Shown here one piece after another: positions 45,798-54,373 of a stretch of DNA of 64,000 nt (position 1 is the first letter of the stretch; every line of letters starts with the position of its first letter). Both the position numbers and the translations under genes were made by a program. This DNA comes from JAAUTT01 sp963846585 (GTDB taxonomy: Bacteria; Bacteroidota; Bacteroidia; Bacteroidales; JAAUTT01), in contig CAWJWO010000015.1 of NCBI GenBank assembly GCA_963846585.1, forward strand, positions 496,001 through 560,000. The letters run 5' to 3'. The notes below the pieces were generated by a model. It was not told where the DNA came from, did no database searches, and saw nothing but the letters and a program-made list of their open reading frames with translations.

Positions 45798-45849
45798 ATT
45801 GGTCAATATTAATTGATTCTTGACTAATCAATTATTTTAGTTGACGAGA
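45798..45849 (-). promoter_or_regulatory. three ATTRGTCA-type boxes with exact 21-bp phasing
   Basis: Box centres lie at 45802.5, 45823.5 and 45844.5. Sequences read ATTGACCAAT (a near palindrome, ATTGGTCAAT on the other strand), ATTAGTCAAG and TCTCGTCAAC in the direction of transcription; the third is weaker. The nearest box is about 178 bp from the start codon at 45624. The same layout, with four better copies, occurs at 58173-58245. Confidence 0.65.
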
Positions 45850-46124
45850 TAATTAATTTATAATCATAATTTTATTTCAGATATTAAGATATTTATATGT
45901 GTAAATAAGAATCTTAAAATATTGAACCAATCTAAATATTACAACAGTTATGCCATAATAAACAATACATCATATTGCATATAACTAATTGTTTATATAT
46001 ATTTTAAATATTTTTTCAATTTTTTGTGGAAAAGAAATTGTGGAAAAAATACACATTTGTTATATTATAAGCTTAGTATAAATTATTAATTAGGTTATAA
46101 AAATGTATTAATAATTATGTTTGA

Positions 46125-46370
46125 CTATGTTTTTTTTAATATAAAGGAACTAATTGCATTAATAGATTCGAAATTAGCTTCATCCAAATCATTTTCTGTA
46201 ACCTGAATATTGTAACTTTCTTCGAGAAATGTAATTAAAGATACTAAACCCATGGAGTCAAAGAAACCATCATGAAAGATTAGAGTTTCATCAGTCAGGT
46301 TTCTTAAATCGCCAAATGAAAGTTCCTTAATATAATCGCCAATTTGTTGTTTTATTGTACCTAATTCCAT
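46125..46370 (-). CDS. acyl carrier protein-like protein
   Basis: 81 residues, four-helix carrier fold. The phosphopantetheine-accepting Ser39 is in GFFDSMGLVSLI, matching DSxxx of carrier proteins. Acidic, as expected. Not the housekeeping AcpP (which has GADSLD). Encoded just downstream of an AMP ligase and a PrmC-like methylase, so it probably carries an acyl group activated by that ligase for transfer to the polysaccharide or a precursor. Confidence 0.85.
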   Translation of the reverse strand: MELGTIKQQIGDYIKELSFGDLRNLTDETLIFHDGFFDSMGLVSLITFLEESYNIQVTENDLDEANFESINAISSFILKKT

Positions 46371-46394
46371 ACTAAAAATTTATTAATGGTTAAT

Positions 46395-47294
46395 TTATAA
46401 TTTACAATGAATTACACGAATATTTCCCTTATTATCAGATATTCCTTCAACTTTGGCATATCTTTTTGATTTTTCGCAAAGTTGAATTATAAATGCTCCT
46501 TGCCCAAGGCCGACTTCAAAAATAACACTTCCACCTTTCGAAAGAAAATCAGGAGATTCTCGAATCAATTGCTGAATAACTTTTGTTCCCAACATTCCGC
46601 CGTCAAAAGCTAAAGATGGCTCATTGGTTGAAATTTCTGAATTCATTTTTACTACTTTAGCTGAGGAAATATATGGTGGATTGCACACTATAATATCTGC
46701 CTTTAAAGGTGTATTGCCCGATTGAAATCCTTCAAACAGATTTCCCCTGATAACTGTTACCTGTTTCTCAAGCCTTAAAAATGAAATATTTTCCCTGGTT
46801 AAAGCCACAGCTTCTTCAGAAAGATCAGAAGAATGTACAACAATGTTTGGAAAAAACGAGGCTAATGCAATACCTAAATTCCCTGAACCACAACAAACAT
46901 CGAATATTATTGGATGTGACCTGATCTTAGAGATATATTTACATACTTCAAGAGCTTTTTTACCTAAGATTTCAGTTTCCTTTCTGGGAATAAGCGCTCT
47001 ATGATCTGAAATAAATTCCAGGCCCATAAAGTTTTGTCTGTTTGTTAGATGAGCTACCGGAATTCCCGATATTCTTTTTTCAATGAATTGTTTTAAAGAA
47101 ACAACCTGTTTATCATTTAAATCATTTAGTTCTTCATATTTTACAGCTTCCACCGACTTGTTGATTCCCATAGCCTTTAACCAAAGGGCATTTAAACAAG
47201 TTTCAGCATTTTCTTCAGGCTTATCTTCCAAAAACTGAACATTATTCTTAATATGCGATAATAATTCCTGATATAATTTTATATTATTCACCAT
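46395..47294 (-). CDS. PrmC/HemK-like protein methyltransferase in polysaccharide locus
   Basis: 299 residues. N-terminal helical domain, LIPRKETEILGKKALEV linker typical of PrmC, SAM motif IFDVCCGSGNLGIALA, and catalytic NPPYIS. PrmC methylates the GGQ glutamine of release factors; a copy between an AMP ligase and an ACP gene is unexpected and may be a paralogue methylating the ACP-bound intermediate or a glutamine/nitrogen of a sugar precursor. No prfA gene is adjacent, so the usual context is missing. Confidence 0.8.
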   Translation of the reverse strand: MVNNIKLYQELLSHIKNNVQFLEDKPEENAETCLNALWLKAMGINKSVEAVKYEELNDLNDKQVVSLKQFIEKRISGIPVAHLTNRQNFMGLEFISDHRALIPRKETEILGKKALEVCKYISKIRSHPIIFDVCCGSGNLGIALASFFPNIVVHSSDLSEEAVALTRENISFLRLEKQVTVIRGNLFEGFQSGNTPLKADIIVCNPPYISSAKVVKMNSEISTNEPSLAFDGGMLGTKVIQQLIRESPDFLSKGGSVIFEVGLGQGAFIIQLCEKSKRYAKVEGISDNKGNIRVIHCKL

Positions 47295-47301
47295 TTCTTA
47301 A

Positions 47302-48870
47302 TCACTTAATCATAGTCTTAAGAATTTTCTTGTCAATTTTCCCATTGCTGCTTTTAGGCATTTCATCCAAAAAAATAATTTTCTGAGGAACCATAAAAGG
47401 TTCCAGTTTTGATAAACATTCACGTTTAATATCCTTTTCCTGCATAATAGTATTATCGTGGGTTGTGATAAAAGCTACAATTGATTCTCCCATAACAACA
47501 TCTTCGGTTCCTATAATTGCAACTTCCTTTATGTTGGGAATTTTATAAATAACATTTTCAACTTCAACTGGACTCACTTTTTCACCCCTCGTTTTAATAA
47601 TATCATCCCTTCGTCCCTGGAAATAAAGGCAACCGTCATCATCCATCTTAAACAAATCCTGAGTGCACAGGATTCGTTCTCCCGGAATTTTTCCTGGTTT
47701 TAACATTTCATTAGTCAGATCTTCCCTGTTCCAATACCCAGCCATTACATGAGGCCCGCGAACATGTAATATTCCTGCTTCCCCTCTGGAAACAGGATGG
47801 CCTTCAGGGGTTAAAAGAAAAACTTCAGTTCCGGGGATTGCCTTTCCAACTGAATTTGGTTTTTGATCGGCTAATTCTGGTTCCAGATAACATACCCGTT
47901 TACATTCGGTAAGACCATACATTTTAAATATTAAAGCATTAGGAAATATTTTTTTTAAATATTGTATAAATTCTTCAGGTAATGCAGCTGCAGTATTTGT
48001 TAATTTTTGAATACAATCAAAAGATAAACCTGTCTTCTTATAAGTTTCGATCAACATGGCATAAATTGTAGGTATCCCAGGTAATACAGTTGGATTGTAT
48101 TTTTGTAATTGTTTATAAATAATAGTCTGGAAAGTAGTTGATTGGTCCATAATTAATGTGCTACCAGTAGTAACTGCCATTATGAGCTGATATAATCCAT
48201 AATCAAATGCCAGGGGAAGAATCAACATAATTCGTTCCATATCTGTAAGACGCAAATATTCTATAAGGCTCCAGGAAGTAAAGACCATTGATTGATGAGT
48301 CATCATAACCCCTTTCGGAAAACCTGTGCTTCCGGAGGTGTATATTAATGCCGCCAGATCGTTGGGAATAATTGTTGGTAAATTCTTTGTAATTTTATGC
48401 TGATCAATTATATCCTGAAAGGACTTTATCCGGAAATTATTTTTTGTCCCAAGGTCTGTAGCATAAGAAAATATTATTTCCGTAATAGAAGTAACTTCAT
48501 TTATTGCAGCAAATACTTCATTTTTCAAATAATTTTCAGTGATTATAACTTTGGCTTTACAATCGTTCAAAATAAAATGTAGCTTGTCAGCTTTGGTTTG
48601 AGGATTAAGCACCAGGAATACCCCTCCTGATAAGGTAACTCCATAAATGGATACTGCACATTCCCAGGTATTATTCATAAAAATTGCTACCCTATCTCCT
48701 TTTTGTAAACCTGTTTCAACTAAATGTGATGCAATTATTAATGCACAATTAATTAAATGAGCATAGGAATATTCTGTATCTTTTATCAGAATTGCCGGCT
48801 TATCCGGATTTTTTTCTGCTGAATATAACAGTCCTTCTCCTAATAGTCGCTGAGGTATAGTCATTTGCAT
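47302..48870 (-). CDS. acyl-AMP ligase (class I adenylate-forming)
   Basis: 522 residues. Motifs: AALIYTSGSTGFPKGVMMTH (ATP phosphate loop, near residue 175), KMYGLTEC (A5), GRRDDIIKTRGEKV (hinge) and the catalytic Lys in PKSSNGKIDKKIL. It activates a carboxylic acid as AMP ester, then loads CoA or a carrier protein. With the ACP two genes downstream, it resembles DltA/DltC or the ligase-ACP pairs of exopolysaccharide loci. Acid specificity is unknown. Eight base pairs separate it from the PrmC-like gene. Confidence 0.88.
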   Translation of the reverse strand: MQMTIPQRLLGEGLLYSAEKNPDKPAILIKDTEYSYAHLINCALIIASHLVETGLQKGDRVAIFMNNTWECAVSIYGVTLSGGVFLVLNPQTKADKLHFILNDCKAKVIITENYLKNEVFAAINEVTSITEIIFSYATDLGTKNNFRIKSFQDIIDQHKITKNLPTIIPNDLAALIYTSGSTGFPKGVMMTHQSMVFTSWSLIEYLRLTDMERIMLILPLAFDYGLYQLIMAVTTGSTLIMDQSTTFQTIIYKQLQKYNPTVLPGIPTIYAMLIETYKKTGLSFDCIQKLTNTAAALPEEFIQYLKKIFPNALIFKMYGLTECKRVCYLEPELADQKPNSVGKAIPGTEVFLLTPEGHPVSRGEAGILHVRGPHVMAGYWNREDLTNEMLKPGKIPGERILCTQDLFKMDDDGCLYFQGRRDDIIKTRGEKVSPVEVENVIYKIPNIKEVAIIGTEDVVMGESIVAFITTHDNTIMQEKDIKRECLSKLEPFMVPQKIIFLDEMPKSSNGKIDKKILKTMIK

Positions 48871-48872
48871 AT

Positions 48873-48930
48873 AGTTGTCAGTTGGTAATTGTCAGTTGGT
48901 AGTTGTCAGTTGTTAGTTGCTATTTGTTAG
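48873..48930. repeat. GTTGTCA/GTTGGTA heptamer array
   Basis: About seven heptamers of the form GTTGNYA fill the gap between the AMP-ligase gene and the membrane transferase gene. The array supplies the last three codons and stop (48913-48915) of the latter. Confidence 0.85.
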
Positions 48931-50226
48931 TCGATTGTCGTTATTTGAATTAAATTTCATTTTAAATGTAATTGTCTTGTGTATGATAAAGGCTATCCAA
49001 ATAAAAAGTATCGGAACTATTATAGTAAACATCCTTACAAATGCAGTAACAATAGCACTTGCACCCAAATATAAAATGGTTAATATTAAAAGAAACTTAA
49101 GATAAAAAGGAAGTTTTCGCCAATTAATAAAAGTTGGAATTAAACTGAAAATAATAAATGTTATAATTGCACCATTAAGCGGGAAGACTATTAATATTTT
49201 GGGGAGCTGTATTGCATATGAATATGGATAATGAAAAACCAGCCGGCCAATATTAAACATAATATTTTCAGCGAATTTAAAAGGATGTTCCTTAATGTTT
49301 TTAATGGCAAATTTTCTATATGCGTCATCCTGTTCCAATCCGGTATACCGGTTTATTATTTCAAAATCTGCCTTATGATGAGCTTTTAATATACTATCAG
49401 CTCCATTAATGTTATAATTGCCATATTCAATAGGATTAATATTTAAATTTGCTTGCCAATCTCCGTATTCTTTTTCATAAGGTGTGCTCATCCAATAAAG
49501 ACTATCGCTTCCTGTACCCCAAAAAAATAAGCGATTTGTTAAATGATATGTGTATATTAAATATGGACTTGTTGTTAATATGGCAAAGCTTAATATTATA
49601 AATACTTTTCGCAAATTCCTGTCGTATCTGTACAATATCAAAAGTATTCCGCTGCCAAGGAACATTAGAATCAGAACATAACCAAAAATCATTTTGGTTA
49701 AAACTATATATCCCAAAATAATTCCCGTGATGATTACATATTTATTAACCATTAACTTGTTATCCGGGTTAAAAGCTTTTTGAATTGAGTATATTAGCAA
49801 TGATATTAATAAATAGGTAAAAGGTTCTGTCATAATATGCGGTATATTCTGATATGCAATGAAGTAAAGTGCCCATGCAAAACTAAATATAATAGTAATT
49901 TTAAACGAAACTATTTCTTGTAAGGTTTTGTATAAAAAAACTATTGAACAATAAAAGAATATTGCATTTATTATTGTCATACTTATAATAGGCAATTTCA
50001 TTAATATTAAAGGAATTAATATTATAGGATAGCCCGGACCATTCATTAAAACTATATTAGGCTTTGGAAGTGAATAGAATCCTTGTATCATATTTTTAGC
50101 ATACCACAAATACCTTGATTCATCCCCTGTTACCTTTGTCGGATTCAAAAATACATAGAGAATCAATGCAACAAGGATAGGAGAAAAAAGTAGATATGGA
50201 TATTGTGATATATTAATTTTTTTCAT
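48913..50226 (-). CDS. multi-pass membrane glycosyltransferase-like protein
   Basis: 437 residues with about ten hydrophobic helices. The first periplasmic loop DESRYLWYAKNMIQGFYSLPKPN, with Asp-Glu after helix 1, resembles GT-C enzymes (ArnT/PMT-like) that use polyprenyl-phosphate sugars. Probably adds a branch sugar outside the membrane. Its C-terminal residues NSN and stop lie in a GTTGTCA word array. Confidence 0.75.
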   Translation of the reverse strand: MKKINISQYPYLLFSPILVALILYVFLNPTKVTGDESRYLWYAKNMIQGFYSLPKPNIVLMNGPGYPIILIPLILMKLPIISMTIINAIFFYCSIVFLYKTLQEIVSFKITIIFSFAWALYFIAYQNIPHIMTEPFTYLLISLLIYSIQKAFNPDNKLMVNKYVIITGIILGYIVLTKMIFGYVLILMFLGSGILLILYRYDRNLRKVFIILSFAILTTSPYLIYTYHLTNRLFFWGTGSDSLYWMSTPYEKEYGDWQANLNINPIEYGNYNINGADSILKAHHKADFEIINRYTGLEQDDAYRKFAIKNIKEHPFKFAENIMFNIGRLVFHYPYSYAIQLPKILIVFPLNGAIITFIIFSLIPTFINWRKLPFYLKFLLILTILYLGASAIVTAFVRMFTIIVPILFIWIAFIIHKTITFKMKFNSNNDNRLTNSN

Positions 50227-50264
50227 AAATAATTATTGATTTATTGATCTATAGTCAATAAGAC

Positions 50265-51314
50265 TTATTGTATATCATTTTTTTGTTTTTTCAATGATGT
50301 GCCCAAATGAAATAATTCTTCGAAATATCTTTTGCTTTGCAAGGATAAAAAGCCTAAACTTAGAATTTGGACAGCTGCTAAAAATGTTATTCCACCAACC
50401 AGAAAAGATTGAGGGTTCTTTGAAAATTGTTTTGCTAAACTAATTGAAAAAGAACATGTTGCAGAAATTCCATCGTTTAAGCAATGATGAAGATCTGCTA
50501 ATGTATCATATAATAACCAGACAAGTTCATAGAGAGAGAGTAACATTAATATACTCCCTAAACCTACAAAAAAGATATATGGCCTGAAAATAAAAGCCGC
50601 CATGAGTCCGGAAAAGAATCCCCTTAATACCCGGATACTTGATGACCTGTCTTTACTATATTTATTTTGTTCAGTCCAGTCGAGATTTGCTGGTATCTCA
50701 ATAATCCTGGCCCTTAGTATCATAGCTTTATACAAAATTTCCGGATTGATCTCATTATCCTTTGTCTTAAGATTAACAGAACGTATAAATGAAGTTCTGT
50801 ATGCTCTCACCATCCCTGTATAAGTGTAGTATTTATCCTGTGCAGCAAAACGCATAAAACTGTTTACCCATTTACTCATAATTTCTCTGAAAAAAGGAAC
50901 AGCTATAACCTTACCACCTTTCATATAGGGAGAAGCAATAACAATATCAGCTGACTTTAAAATTAGCGTATCAACCATAAGTTCAATATATTTTTCTGAA
51001 TAACTCAGATCAATATCCATAATAACGATTATTTCTCCTTTTGCATTCTTAAATCCTGTTTTTAAGGCATTGCCCAGATTTAAATTAACGGGATGATGTA
51101 TTACCCTTACAAATTTGTTAAGTTTTCCCAACTCGTCTGCAATTTCTCCGGTGCTGTCATGGCTACCGTCGTTTATGATTAATATCTCCCACAGGTACTT
51201 GTCACCTTTACTTTCCAAAAAACTAACTATCGAATTAATATTAGTCCTGATTATAGCTTCTTCATTGTAACAAGGTATTACAATGCTAATAATTGGCTTT
51301 ATTTCTGATCCCAT
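50265..51314 (-). CDS. family 2 glycosyltransferase with C-terminal membrane helices
   Basis: 349 residues. IVIPCYNEEAII, IINDGSHDSTGEIAD and IVIMDIDLSYSEKYIE are the GT2 nucleotide-sugar and metal motifs. Two C-terminal helices (about 245-270 and 305-325) anchor it, as in DPM1/GtrB-like enzymes that make polyprenyl-phosphate sugars. It could supply the membrane transferase encoded next downstream. Confidence 0.88.
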   Translation of the reverse strand: MGSEIKPIISIVIPCYNEEAIIRTNINSIVSFLESKGDKYLWEILIINDGSHDSTGEIADELGKLNKFVRVIHHPVNLNLGNALKTGFKNAKGEIIVIMDIDLSYSEKYIELMVDTLILKSADIVIASPYMKGGKVIAVPFFREIMSKWVNSFMRFAAQDKYYTYTGMVRAYRTSFIRSVNLKTKDNEINPEILYKAMILRARIIEIPANLDWTEQNKYSKDRSSSIRVLRGFFSGLMAAFIFRPYIFFVGLGSILMLLSLYELVWLLYDTLADLHHCLNDGISATCSFSISLAKQFSKNPQSFLVGGITFLAAVQILSLGFLSLQSKRYFEELFHLGTSLKKQKNDIQ

Positions 51315-51361
51315 ACGTAAATATATATTCTTGTATTAAAAATTAGTAAAACTAAATAACA

Positions 51362-52003
51362 TTATTTAGACAGTATGTAATGTGTGTATATTGGAAACCA
51401 TTTGCCAATTACAGGGAGCATATACCCTTTTTTAACAACTTTAAAATTCTCTTCAAGATATTTTGTAACAATCATTCTTGAATTTCCAAATTCTTCTTTG
51501 GGCTTTTTATTTGAATATAACGATAAAAAAGAATCGAGAAAACTACTATGCATAGGACAAATTGTAATAAAGATTCCATTTGGTTTTAAAATTCTTTTAA
51601 TTTCATTTGTTGCGATCTGAATATCATTTACAAATTCGAGAACGCTAACAGCCACAATAACATCAAAAAAATTATCGGAATATGTGGTTTTTTCTATATT
51701 TTGTTGATTGACAAAATAATTTTTAATATCATACCTCTCACAAAGGGCAGGAATATGATCATAATTATTATGTAAATCGCAAGCATATAAATTAATACAA
51801 TGTCTTGAAAGTTCAGGTAAAAATATACCACTTCCTGTACCTGCTTCCAATAGAGTATTGTATTTTTTTTTGCCAAGCAATTTTGTAATCCTTTTAAACC
51901 GGTACTTTTGAATAATGTCTATTGGAAATTTATAATTCCAGTTAAAATAATCCACTTCACCTGTTTTTTGCAATAATTTTTTATCCGGTAATAATAATTT
52001 CAT
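51362..52003 (-). CDS. class I SAM-dependent methyltransferase
   Basis: 213 residues. SAM loop LLEAGTGSGIFLPEL, LYACDLHNNYDHI, and IVAVSVLEFVNDI. Small-molecule or sugar methylase by context. Ends four bases from the deacetylase gene in the same operon. Confidence 0.82.
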   Translation of the reverse strand: MKLLLPDKKLLQKTGEVDYFNWNYKFPIDIIQKYRFKRITKLLGKKKYNTLLEAGTGSGIFLPELSRHCINLYACDLHNNYDHIPALCERYDIKNYFVNQQNIEKTTYSDNFFDVIVAVSVLEFVNDIQIATNEIKRILKPNGIFITICPMHSSFLDSFLSLYSNKKPKEEFGNSRMIVTKYLEENFKVVKKGYMLPVIGKWFPIYTHYILSK

Positions 52004-52006
52004 GAT

Positions 52007-52966
52007 TTATTTGAGTATAATAATTTTTTTAAAGTTTGTAGATTTAGCATAATTGTAAATACTGGTCAAATTGAAACTACCTTTTAATTTTTTAATTACA
52101 GTTTTAAAAACTATAATTTTTTTATCACTGGAAACATTCATTCCCGGGAAAAAGGATAGTGCCGGTACCTGATCACCTCCAATGAGGTCAAGAGGATGTA
52201 AAAGGAAACTGGGACTTGTTTGTGTAATTTTACATAAAAGGATAGCTATATTCAAATATATTTTCATAAGCCGGATGGAAAAACTGCTTATGTAGAGAAG
52301 ATAGCTAAGATGAAATGGAATTTTGAATATCGGGATAGTTGAAACAGGTATTTCAAGTAATTTCTGACCGTCAGGGAATTGCCAATAATATGATTTTACA
52401 GGCCGTAACCCATTTTTAAAGGATCCGAATAATTCCCTGCGTTCATTCCGTTCTTTTTTTGATAACCCTGATTTCCAGAAATAATAAAGCCTTGCAAATG
52501 GCCCGATAAAGGTTGGTAAAGTTGATGTATCATATTGATAACCTCTTTTTTGTAATACTGTAAGCAGATCATTGCTCCAGCTAAAACCAGGTCCCCGAAA
52601 CCCGATTGTCCTTTGACCGGTCACATCAAATATTACATTTTCAGCCAGTTGTATTTCATCTTCAATCTTTTCTCTTGAATATGTTTGAAGCCATGATTCA
52701 TGATGAAATGAATGATTGCCAATTTCGTGCCCATGGTCAACTATCATTCTGAGATATTCTTTGTTTTCTTCAATCACAGCATCCTGGCCGACAATGAAGA
52801 AAGTAATTTTTAAATCAAGGTCTTCCAAAATTTTCAAAACATAAGGGATAAAGATATCAAGGTAGCTGGGAAATTTTTCCCAACCCTCATCACCATGAAT
52901 TTGCATATACGACCATTGATTGTCGAGATCAAGGGAAATACTGGCTAATGGTTTATGTTTGATCAT
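52007..52966 (-). CDS. polysaccharide deacetylase family protein (CE4)
   Basis: 319 residues. NodB fold: SLDLDNQW holds the catalytic Asp pair, HEIGNHSFHH gives the HxxxH zinc ligands, and RGPGFSWS the arginine motif. Likely removes N-acetyl groups from amino sugars of the repeat unit or a lipid-linked intermediate. No signal peptide, so it acts in the cytosol or at the inner face. Confidence 0.88.
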   Translation of the reverse strand: MIKHKPLASISLDLDNQWSYMQIHGDEGWEKFPSYLDIFIPYVLKILEDLDLKITFFIVGQDAVIEENKEYLRMIVDHGHEIGNHSFHHESWLQTYSREKIEDEIQLAENVIFDVTGQRTIGFRGPGFSWSNDLLTVLQKRGYQYDTSTLPTFIGPFARLYYFWKSGLSKKERNERRELFGSFKNGLRPVKSYYWQFPDGQKLLEIPVSTIPIFKIPFHLSYLLYISSFSIRLMKIYLNIAILLCKITQTSPSFLLHPLDLIGGDQVPALSFFPGMNVSSDKKIIVFKTVIKKLKGSFNLTSIYNYAKSTNFKKIIILK

Positions 52967-52976
52967 TGTTTTAAGG

Positions 52977-53016
52977 GGTTAGGGATTAGGGGTCAGGGAC
53001 TAGGGATTAGGGGTTT
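52977..53016. repeat. TTAGGGA heptamer array
   Basis: About five TTAGGGA/TCAGGGA/CTAGGGA heptamers between two genes of the polysaccharide operon, the same word as at 8830-8861, 44 kb away. Confidence 0.85.
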
Positions 53017-53019
53017 GAG

Positions 53020-54327
53020 TCATTGCAATATTTCTGTTAATTTGGATTCTGCGATCTGGATGGTTTCATTGACATTTAATGTCCCATTGGTTATATGTGC
53101 TGAATTAATAATGTATACACCCGGAACAGATGTTTTTATTTGCGGGAGATTTCTGGAATAATTCAATGTTGACAATGCAAAAACATTTCTGGCCCTTGCA
53201 ATTCCTATATATTTAATATTACAGGGTTTTATAAAAGTATACATCTTTTGTAGTGCGGCTAAAAACAATTCTTCAATTTCTTTATCCGAAGCATCAAATA
53301 ATGCATCATTAGGCTTTAAATATTTTGGAAGATAAATTAAAGTATCCCCTCCAAAATTCTTTTTATCAACAAGTGATGTCATTTCAATTACTCCCGTAAA
53401 TGGTACCCAGGTATCAGTTATATTTGTAACATAATAAGGACTTATAGGTTTATCCAATATAACTGAAGCGCAAACAACACCTAAATATTCAATATTGTTA
53501 TATTTAGCAGTTTCAGATACTGGTAGTGCTTTGCAAAGTTGAACTGAAATTTTGGATGGCAGGGTACATATTATTTTGTCGAATTGTTCCTCATAGCCAT
53601 TGTTAAATTTAACCATAGGTATAGAACCGGTAACTGAAGAAATTTCAGTTGCCTGGTGATTTGTCTTTATTATTACTCCTTCGGAAATTAATTTTGCTTC
53701 AAATGCTTTTAATATTTCCAGGTATCCTCCCTTTACGTAGCCGAACATTTCTTTTTTAAGGCCGCTTCGTCTGGCAGCGTACATTCGTTGAATTGTAGCC
53801 CATATAAAGGCCGAGGATGTTTGTTTATAACTTTCTCCCAATTTTGCCCTAAGAAGTGGTAACCAGATTTTATTAAATGCATTTTCCCCTGACCATCTTT
53901 TAAGCCAGGTTTCTACAGGAATTTGTTCAAGCCGTTTCCAATTTTTTAATTTTGAAGCAATAAATATAGTTAAACCTAACCGAAGCTTATCAATAAGATT
54001 AAGAGGCGGAAACGAAAGAAATTCAATTGTATTCGACATAGAATATAGTTTCCCGTTTGTGTAAAAACCTGTTTTGGTTTCCACCCATTCTATATTATCG
54101 TCAAGATTTATTTCTTTTAGAATCTTTAGTGTATAAGTGTCTGATAAAAGTATTACGTGATAAAATTTATCCCAAACTATATTATTTATTTTCCATGCGC
54201 TTACTAAACCACCTAGTCCTGGTGCAGCCTCAAAGATTGTTACTTTTTTACCTTGTTGTGCCAGGCGATGAGCAAGTGTCATTCCCATTATGCCTCCACC
54301 TATTATTCCCCATTTTTCTTCTTTCAT
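53020..54327 (-). CDS. FAD-dependent oxidoreductase, amine-oxidase/protoporphyrinogen-oxidase-like
   Basis: 435 residues. N-terminal dinucleotide fold GIIGGGIMGMTLAHRLAQQG with the acidic ribose site FEAAPGLGGLV, and a C-terminal FAD contact around ALSTLNYSRNLPQIKTSVPGVYIINSAH. Members in polysaccharide loci oxidise sugar or lipid intermediates, but the substrate is not known. It could be distantly related to UDP-galactopyranose mutase; key mutase motifs are not visible. Confidence 0.8.
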   Translation of the reverse strand: MKEEKWGIIGGGIMGMTLAHRLAQQGKKVTIFEAAPGLGGLVSAWKINNIVWDKFYHVILLSDTYTLKILKEINLDDNIEWVETKTGFYTNGKLYSMSNTIEFLSFPPLNLIDKLRLGLTIFIASKLKNWKRLEQIPVETWLKRWSGENAFNKIWLPLLRAKLGESYKQTSSAFIWATIQRMYAARRSGLKKEMFGYVKGGYLEILKAFEAKLISEGVIIKTNHQATEISSVTGSIPMVKFNNGYEEQFDKIICTLPSKISVQLCKALPVSETAKYNNIEYLGVVCASVILDKPISPYYVTNITDTWVPFTGVIEMTSLVDKKNFGGDTLIYLPKYLKPNDALFDASDKEIEELFLAALQKMYTFIKPCNIKYIGIARARNVFALSTLNYSRNLPQIKTSVPGVYIINSAHITNGTLNVNETIQIAESKLTEILQ

Positions 54328-54373
54328 TATAAAATATTTAGCAACTGAATTTTAAGTCGAGTGTTTGCAAACA

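Larger units (their letters stand above)
45625..46124. other. 500-bp intergenic region with promoter and phased boxes
   Basis: Very AT-rich and without a coding frame. It holds a Bacteroidota promoter (45669-45699), three boxes spaced 21 bp apart (45798-45849), and around the middle box an 8-bp palindrome (45811-45818 with 45826-45833). The rest (45850-46124) shows nothing I can interpret. Confidence 0.7.
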
